From: Sarcocystis neurona | Lineage: Eukaryota; Apicomplexa; Conoidasida; Eucoccidiorida; Sarcocystidae | Direction of reading: 5' to 3' | NCBI GenBank assembly: GCA_000727475.1 | Contig: KL647289.1 | Span: forward strand, 8,730,154-8,794,153 | Length of the DNA: 64,000 nucleotides | In this document: positions 58,151-64,000 of the stretch, in pieces | Position numbering within the stretch: position 1 is the stretch's first letter | Layout of the letters: every line of letters begins with the position of its first letter | Position numbers and translations under genes: made by a program | Notes under the pieces: model-generated | Seen by the model: only the letters and a program-made list of their open reading frames with translations | Told to the model about the DNA's origin: nothing | The model's database searches: none

Positions 58151-61072
58151 TACATTTACATAAGTAAAATGTACAAATGTACACATTCAGCCGTATCTGA
58201 ATCCAGTGGTACGTACATATTGATTGAAATGTGTGTGTCTGCCGGCATTAGCTGGATGACACGCTTGAGGCAGAAGAACTCTAGAGAATTTCCCGAAAGA
58301 AGCACAGGTGGCTAGGAAGATTTTTCGAGTTCACGCTTCACTCCTGCATTGAAATGTAGCCATCAACTACGACCTCAGGTTTGGAGCGGAACAACAACGT
58401 GACATCGATCAAGAGCACACAACGATTTGCCATGCTCTCGTTTGCAGGTCGCCCACATAAAATTTAATCCTAAAATATTTGTGACATGTAAACGTATCTA
58501 CGTGAGTACAACGATGACTTCTGCGATCGTCAAGTCTCGCGTCCTCACAAACTTTCTACAATGCACACGCGGTGGTCAGCGTATGTACCCATAGAAATTG
58601 CATATTGATTCCTCTCGTATTTGCTATTCTTCCAATATCCTCGAGGCTTTACGGACGCTTAAACGAGGCGCTCGACACAACAAGAGTGGACGTGGGGATC
58701 AGCTGTCTAATGAAACATATAAAGTAGCACAGATCACAACGACGTTACACCAGCAAGCGGCAGAGAAATGCGTAAGGCATATTAACGTTGAGTATGCAGT
58801 GGCTTTGACACTTCACTCTAGCCTTCGTACCGAAGGACTAGCGTAGTATTTCCAACATCATTCAGAGTTGCGTGCTGGACATCATCGGAACCCCGATAAC
58901 GCGATTCGTAAAGTTCCGCGGAGAACTTCAATGGGGCAACGTGAGAAGGGCGCAGCTGGACGTAAACGCCGGCACCAACAGCACTAGGACAGAAGCCCGT
59001 CCACGATTGGGAGTGAATCTGCAGCGTCACAGTACATGCAGTATTACGCCGATACGTGCCACTTACTTAGCAGACAAGCTACACGGAACCTAGGTTTCAA
59101 GGGGCTGAGGAAGGAGAAGGGTAGCGGCCATGACAACTCGAGCAGTAACAGAGAGGACATGACGGGAGTGGAGGCAGTACAGCATCTGAATTAGCAGCAG
59201 CAACACACAAACATGTGACATAACAGTTCCAGCCTGTAACGTGGAATATTGTCAGCCGCGAACGAAAAGCGTAGTGTGTTGGGCGCACACATCCTGACAC
59301 AACTACGTCTAATGTGTGCCGGGCTTGCAGACGGGGGGAGTAGCTCAGGGAGATGAATTGTGCGAGACTACACGACATATTCAGTCCAGCGCGTAATTTC
59401 ATAGGCTCTTGTTTGTGGTTTGGCATGCCGTGACGATCTACCTACGGCCTCCGAAACCTCTTCACATTGCGTCAGCACGCAAACAGCGCTCAGCACATTT
59501 CCTGATGTTGTTGAATAACTGTCTGTCAGCGTGGAAACTGGCGAAGCTCACTATCCGTTTGCGCAGGGCGACGAGATCTTTACAGCACGTTGTTAACCTA
59601 GGTGTAATATTACGTCCCACGGCTATCACTTTGTGATGTGTGCGAGCTAAGTGATTCCCTGCGATCGATCGCATACGTCGTTTATTCTTGCAACAAAGCA
59701 ACACAGAGCAGACTTTCAATAGTTGCCGATAGCCACACAGCCGCAGTATTCTACCCCCCTGCAGGCCCTAACCGCAGCGTATGTCGTGCCAATGGAAGCA
59801 GCAGAGTCCGAGCAGATTTGCTCGCACGGTGTTAGAGCCGTGCAACTGTTGTTGTTGTTGTTTTCCTCCTTTTCCTCACGCTGCTATTGCTGCTTTTGCT
59901 GTTGTTTGACTTAATTTCACCTTCTCAGTGCAGCGCGTGCAGGACTGTCGTGGAAAGACTGAGAAATTTCCTATGCCTCTTTTCCCAGATGCACCCGTCA
60001 TCCTTGATCGTGCATCAACCTGGGCCAGCGGTTTGACTTATCGCAGGCATCTCGCACCAACCGGGAAAGACGCACCACAAACACAGGCGTGGGAGCAATT
60101 TTTGATGCTTTTCTCAGTAGGGACGCTAAAGAAGAGAGGTAGCTGCATTTTCCTGGCACTTTTCGTGTGAGGTGCTTTTTTCCAAACGGCGTTGTGGCGC
60201 GCGCGTGAGATTGACCCTAAAGAATTTAATTTATTGGACCTCCTTGTCACATTTTTTGTCTCGTGGGCCGAGAAAACGGGCTCTTCTTCCTGGCTCGTCT
60301 CTTCTCGCCAATTGAAGCCAGCGAAGAAAACAGAAAAGTTGAAATTTCAATGCGTTCTCAGCACTTCTCACACCACAGTACACGTTAACGAAATAGAAAC
60401 CACTTATCACCTTGCTGAGCTAGCTGATCCATAAGGATCCACATGTAACGTTCGTTAATGCGTCAGGGAACACAGATGTTTTCATCTCATCTCCGGTCTT
60501 TGTTGTGAATGTGGAAGTCTTTTTTATGACGTTTCCAACTTGTACCTCTTCCCCCCTGTGTTCCGTCGGTTTCACACGAGAAGCTGGTGTTGCAATCGCA
60601 GATGCGTGCGTCGTCTTCTTTCTTTTGTTGCTTGTGATCAGCTCACTTTACTGTGCCCATCGGGACGTACAGCTTCACAAAACCGACAACAGGTCCCAAG
60701 GTCGCTATCAAGGGACTACTGCTCTTCCACAAATCTCACAGAACTAAACACCCATCATTCTCCCCTCAATGCATATGAACAGTGAGACAAACGCGTCCCC
60801 CGCCTTTTGTGGTAGTTTACGGGCCGGCTACACAAGATGCACAGTGACTACAAAGAAGCCAGTCAGATTCTCAGACGCAAATTTCACCACCAAACACGAC
60901 TTTGGCGTGGACCACAGTGTGCTGCTGTGCCGAGTGATGATCCTGTGGCTCTCGTCAGTACTTTGGCTGCGATTGGATCTATTGATACGGATAGTGGTTG
61001 GAGCCTGAGACACTCTTCCACTGCATTTTTTCTTCCAAGCCGCCCTGTATATGTTGTGAAGCGACCAGCACT
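58151..61072. other. Unique-looking sequence, possibly retroelement debris
   Basis: The stretch is low in microsatellites, with short broken frames on both strands. Apart from the RNase H-like stretch near 59.6 kb I see no recognisable feature. Sequence from about 60.2 to 61.07 kb lies directly upstream of the secreted-protein gene and should contain its promoter or 5' exons. An in-frame TAG at 60992 precedes its ATG. Confidence 0.35.
59560..59750 (+). mobile_element. Possible decayed Ty3/gypsy RNase H fragment
   Basis: A plus-strand frame from 59638 reads SLRSIAYVVYSCNKATQSRL, then SIVADSHTAAVF. This resembles the RNase H stretch of Ty3/gypsy polyproteins (PIAYxSRxLNKAExNYSIxxxExLAVVF). The residues just upstream are degenerate and contain a stop. 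In an intact element RNase H precedes integrase, so this piece cannot belong to the same copy as the integrase-like region at 57.1 kb unless sequence has been rearranged. Confidence 0.33.
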
Positions 61073-64000
61073 ATGAGAGCTTTCAGTGGAGCTCTGCATC
61101 CGCTTCAGTTCGTCGCTCTTATATACGTAATTCTTTCCACACCATCTGCTGTCCTTCCAGCAGCTGAAGCACTTATCGTTTCAGTTACAGCTCCTGCTGC
61201 TGGAGCTGCACCCGTTCCGGCACAACTCACGTGTTTCACACTCCATCCCACAGATGAAATCCCTCTTGGAGTCGCTCCCGCTGCGTCTGTTGTACCCCAA
61301 AAAGAAGTTCCACTCTTGCTTGCCATAGACACTCCAGTTGCTGCGCCTGCTACTGCAGTTCCTGGCACTGCTATTGCATTTCAACCTGGCGGTACGATAT
61401 TGCCGTACCCATCTTTCGGTGGCTCTGCGACCCTTGCTTCTTCCTCGTCTAGAAGTAAAGATACTGCCGCTGCTGCTGATACTTCTTTGTCCCTTCTTTC
61501 TGCCCCTCCCGTACAAAAAAATTCGCAGCCTTTATCTACATCAGCTCTCCTTCTCTCTCGTCGACTTGCACGCCTCCCTGCTGCGGCGCTTGCGGCAGTT
61601 GAGAAAACTCCTTGGTTTTCTGCGTCTCCTGGTGCAGTTTCGTCTTCCGCGAGTTCCTCTGCTTCCTCTCTGGTGACTACCACATCCTTACCACAAGTAC
61701 CGAAAGGCATCATGCTTCGCCCTGCTTCGGGCGCCTCTCCTGCTTCTTCGTATGCATCTGCTGCTGTCTCACCAACTCCTTTAATCCCTCTTGCGACTCG
61801 AGCATCGCTTCCATCTGCTGCAGCCTCACCGGCATCCGCTCTCCTCTCGTTTCCGCGACCTGCTGCAGAGAAACTACCGCCCACGGCGCCATACAGCGCA
61901 TTTCTCCCTGCTGCTGCGCCTCACATCCCAAAACCGCAAAAACACACAAGTCTTATTTCTGGTGCTGCTGTTGCAGCAATTACACCAGCTTCTCCGACAA
62001 CTTCCGCGTCTACTGCAGCAGCTCCAGACGGTTTGGTTGTCGCCGGAAATGATAAGTTTTCTGCCGCTGCGGCTAATTTCTCTTCATCTTACCCTACAGA
62101 GAAACCTTCGCTTGCTGCGAACATTACTGGTCTTCCGGTAGCTGTGAAATACGCGTCTCCGACCGTCAATGCTGAAGCCTCCCTTCACCGGTCTAGAAAG
62201 GTCCAGAGTGACTTTGCTGCTGATGCTGCTCTACCACTGTCAGAAGGTAGCGTCCCACTGCCCGCTGCTGCGGCAAGCGCAAGTACTGCTCCAATATCCG
62301 CCCTTGGTGATGAAGTGGTCGCCGGCTTGCATGCATCCGATATGCTGGGAACGGCAATCGCTGCTGGCGTTGAGCCTTCAGAAAGTCAAGAAATAGGTGA
62401 GGAGGCGCAAACGCAGCACCAGCAATCACTGGCCGTCATACAAGCACTACACAAAGGGGATACTTTTGCATGTTGCTCGGGTACGTGGTCTCCAGATTCA
62501 CGCCTTAGAAATACACCAGCAGTTGATATTGGCGGTCCTGTGTTTAAGGAGAAGGATGGCCACAAAGAGGGAGTTTCTTGGATTGATGAAGACCAAGCTT
62601 TTCTGGAACAGTTTGCGAAGGCAAAAGAAGAGTTTTCTGCAGCTTTTGTCAAGAAGCGGCGCGGCTACCTAAAAAAACATCAGGGTCGTTCGACATCAAC
62701 CGCGCAGCCCTACAACAAGAAAGTGCTTGTGACCGCTTCCAGTGCTGCTGCTCCTCCTCCTACTGCTCTTGCAGCAACTGCGGCGCGCCCACTTGCTGTT
62801 CGTTCCCCATCTAATGGCCGTTTAAACGCGGTGACTTCCGGTTCTACAAACACGGCTGCAGCAGTGACAACAGCGACGAAAGTAGTATTACAAGAGGCCA
62901 TAAGGGAGGCTGCGGCAGAAACCACGACTACATTGTCAGTACCACTGTCGTCGAGGGCAGAGGACGCAGAAATCTCCACCAGGGAAGAGTTAACATCACT
63001 TTCAGAACATCCGCCGCTGCAGCGTGTGCAAGCCGAAACGCATACGGTAGATGGATTCAGCAACAGCGTCACTTTGGATGGTGCCGCTACTTTACCAGTG
63101 GGAGGAGATACGCCTGCAGGAATTGAACAAGCCTCCAGCAGCACTGTTAGAGTGGGAACACATAGCAGCACCGCACCAAACGCACACGGCAGCGTTGGAC
63201 CAGCGCACACACATAACAGCGCTGCAGCGGTCCAACCGCAGAAACGCAGTACAGTCGAACCACATAGCAATAATGCAGCCGGCAAAGTACACAGAAACCG
63301 CCTTGAAACAGACGCAAGCAGCCGCTCCACAGGGCGCAATAAAGTGAACTCTAACAAGCATCTACTGCTTAACGTGGCAGAGCAAGAGACGCGTAGATAC
63401 CGAGACGAGCAGAGTTCGAATGGAAAGGAAGGCGTGAAACCAGAAGGAGAGACTGACGCGGGTAAAAAGAGAGATGAATTCCGAAACTCCAAAGCCACGG
63501 TTTCTCCAACAGGACCCCTCCGCCGACACTCGCGCAGCGCCGATGCAGCGATGCAGCAGCATAACAAAGAAAGGAAAGACAGACGAACGCATTTCGCCTC
63601 GGGAGGTACTCAGACAGGAACGGTGATGCCAACAGCATCGCTTCCAGCAGCAGCAACAACAGTTCCTGCCATAATCTCTGCAACTCGAGCAGCAGGAGCA
63701 GCAGCTCCCCCAGCACTGGCAGCAACCCCAGCAAAAGTAGCATTACGTCCACCGGCAGCAGCAATTCCCTCCGCACTGACAGTTCCGACATTAGCACCAC
63801 CAGAAGCATTGCTAGCAAAACCAGTGTCCTTCTCAGCCACCAGAGCAACACCTGCCTTCGCGCCAGCAGGCAACGCAGCAAAAACTACAGCGGCACCAGA
63901 GGCAACAGGACTGAATTCTTTGGTATCGCTGACAGCAACCAGGACAACGCCTCCGAATTCTGCAGCTGCTCCGGGAAGAGTGACAAATCTGCTGTTGGTA
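61073..64000 (+). CDS. Secreted Ala/Ser/Pro/Thr-rich protein, 3' truncated by the window
   Basis: From the ATG at 61073 the plus-strand frame is open to the last base of the window: 976 codons and no stop. The start is supported by an in-frame TAG at 60992 and by an N-terminal signal peptide. A basic residue at position 2 is followed by hydrophobic LQFVALIYVILS and a small-residue cleavage region near residues 25-30 (VLPAAEA). Residues about 30-440 are Ala/Ser/Pro/Thr-rich with few charges. Residues about 460-540 form the only compact-looking block, with a CC pair, a run of acidic and basic residues (WIDEDQAFLEQFAKAKEEF) and KKRRGYLKKH. Later parts are His/Ser/Asn-rich (about 690-745), then strongly charged. 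From about residue 865 they are Ala/Pro-rich with recurring ATRA/ATRT. No transmembrane segment is seen after the signal. Surface, microneme, rhoptry or wall-forming roles are all possible; no family is recognised. Confidence 0.72.
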   Translation, partial: MRAFSGALHPLQFVALIYVILSTPSAVLPAAEALIVSVTAPAAGAAPVPAQLTCFTLHPTDEIPLGVAPAASVVPQKEVPLLLAIDTPVAAPATAVPGTAIAFQPGGTILPYPSFGGSATLASSSSRSKDTAAAADTSLSLLSAPPVQKNSQPLSTSALLLSRRLARLPAAALAAVEKTPWFSASPGAVSSSASSSASSLVTTTSLPQVPKGIMLRPASGASPASSYASAAVSPTPLIPLATRASLPSAAASPASALLSFPRPAAEKLPPTAPYSAFLPAAAPHIPKPQKHTSLISGAAVAAITPASPTTSASTAAAPDGLVVAGNDKFSAAAANFSSSYPTEKPSLAANITGLPVAVKYASPTVNAEASLHRSRKVQSDFAADAALPLSEGSVPLPAAAASASTAPISALGDEVVAGLHASDMLGTAIAAGVEPSESQEIGEEAQTQHQQSLAVIQALHKGDTFACCSGTWSPDSRLRNTPAVDIGGPVFKEKDGHKEGVSWIDEDQAFLEQFAKAKEEFSAAFVKKRRGYLKKHQGRSTSTAQPYNKKVLVTASSAAAPPPTALAATAARPLAVRSPSNGRLNAVTSGSTNTAAAVTTATKVVLQEAIREAAAETTTTLSVPLSSRAEDAEISTREELTSLSEHPPLQRVQAETHTVDGFSNSVTLDGAATLPVGGDTPAGIEQASSSTVRVGTHSSTAPNAHGSVGPAHTHNSAAAVQPQKRSTVEPHSNNAAGKVHRNRLETDASSRSTGRNKVNSNKHLLLNVAEQETRRYRDEQSSNGKEGVKPEGETDAGKKRDEFRNSKATVSPTGPLRRHSRSADAAMQQHNKERKDRRTHFASGGTQTGTVMPTASLPAAATTVPAIISATRAAGAAAPPALAATPAKVALRPPAAAIPSALTVPTLAPPEALLAKPVSFSATRATPAFAPAGNAAKTTAAPEATGLNSLVSLTATRTTPPNSAAAPGRVTNLLLV

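Noticed and set aside
62710..63567. 285-codon minus-strand Ser/Leu/Cys frame
   Set aside because: It is a shadow of the secreted plus-strand ORF, which has a signal peptide and a longer frame.
1..64000. CRISPR array, insertion sequence, bacterial operon, rRNA or telomere repeat array
   Set aside because: None of the required repeat-spacer, terminal-repeat, rRNA or TTTAGGG-array patterns was seen; single TTTAGGG strings (near 12936 and 39273) are isolated.

Overview
The window looks like nuclear DNA of a coccidian apicomplexan, most likely an Eimeria species or a close relative. The grounds are compositional. It has long CAG/CTG triplet tracts, huge open frames rich in Gln, Ala, Ser and Cys, and abundant TA and TGTATAC-type microsatellites. 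Genes appear to be broken into small exons, and one of them is a bacterial-type (organellar) ribosomal protein L1. The species cannot be read from the sequence. The telomere-like TTTAGGG arrays common in some Eimeria chromosomes are not seen.

Layout, left to right. 1-6.4 kb: microsatellites plus exons of an unidentified minus-strand gene (2.7-5.8 kb). 6.46-12.7 kb: a five-exon minus-strand gene for organellar ribosomal protein uL1. Its exons join in one frame, and two of its large introns are packed with CAG repeats. 15.8-18.5 kb: a plus-strand single-exon gene whose protein has a Dpy-30-like segment. 18.5-29 kb: repeat-rich spacer holding a 57-bp tandem repeat and a candidate seven-exon minus-strand gene (23.8-25.1 kb). 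29.1-34.7 kb: a giant minus-strand Gln/Ala/Ser-rich ORF with a repeated D-N-E-L-type motif. 34.7-47.2 kb: mostly spacer, with two small spliced candidates on the minus strand (38.1-38.4 and 39.8-40.2 kb) and a second 57-bp tandem repeat. 47.2-52.6 kb: a giant plus-strand Gln/Ala/Cys-rich ORF. It is followed by a run of N inside a TA microsatellite. 57-59.8 kb: plus-strand stretches that resemble decayed Ty3/gypsy integrase and RNase H. 61.07-64.0 kb: a plus-strand Ala/Ser/Pro/Thr-rich protein with a clear signal peptide, cut by the window end.

Only uL1 has a role that can be named with confidence (organellar translation). The Dpy-30-like protein may belong to an axonemal or chromatin complex. 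The secreted ORF may enter the secretory, surface or apical-organelle route. Nothing suggests that neighbouring genes form a pathway; the genes lie on both strands and are separated by repeat-rich spacer. In CAG-rich DNA all frames tend to stay open, so most long frames there are not evidence of genes. Multi-exon models other than uL1 rest on splice-site quality and phase consistency without homology, and are scored accordingly.
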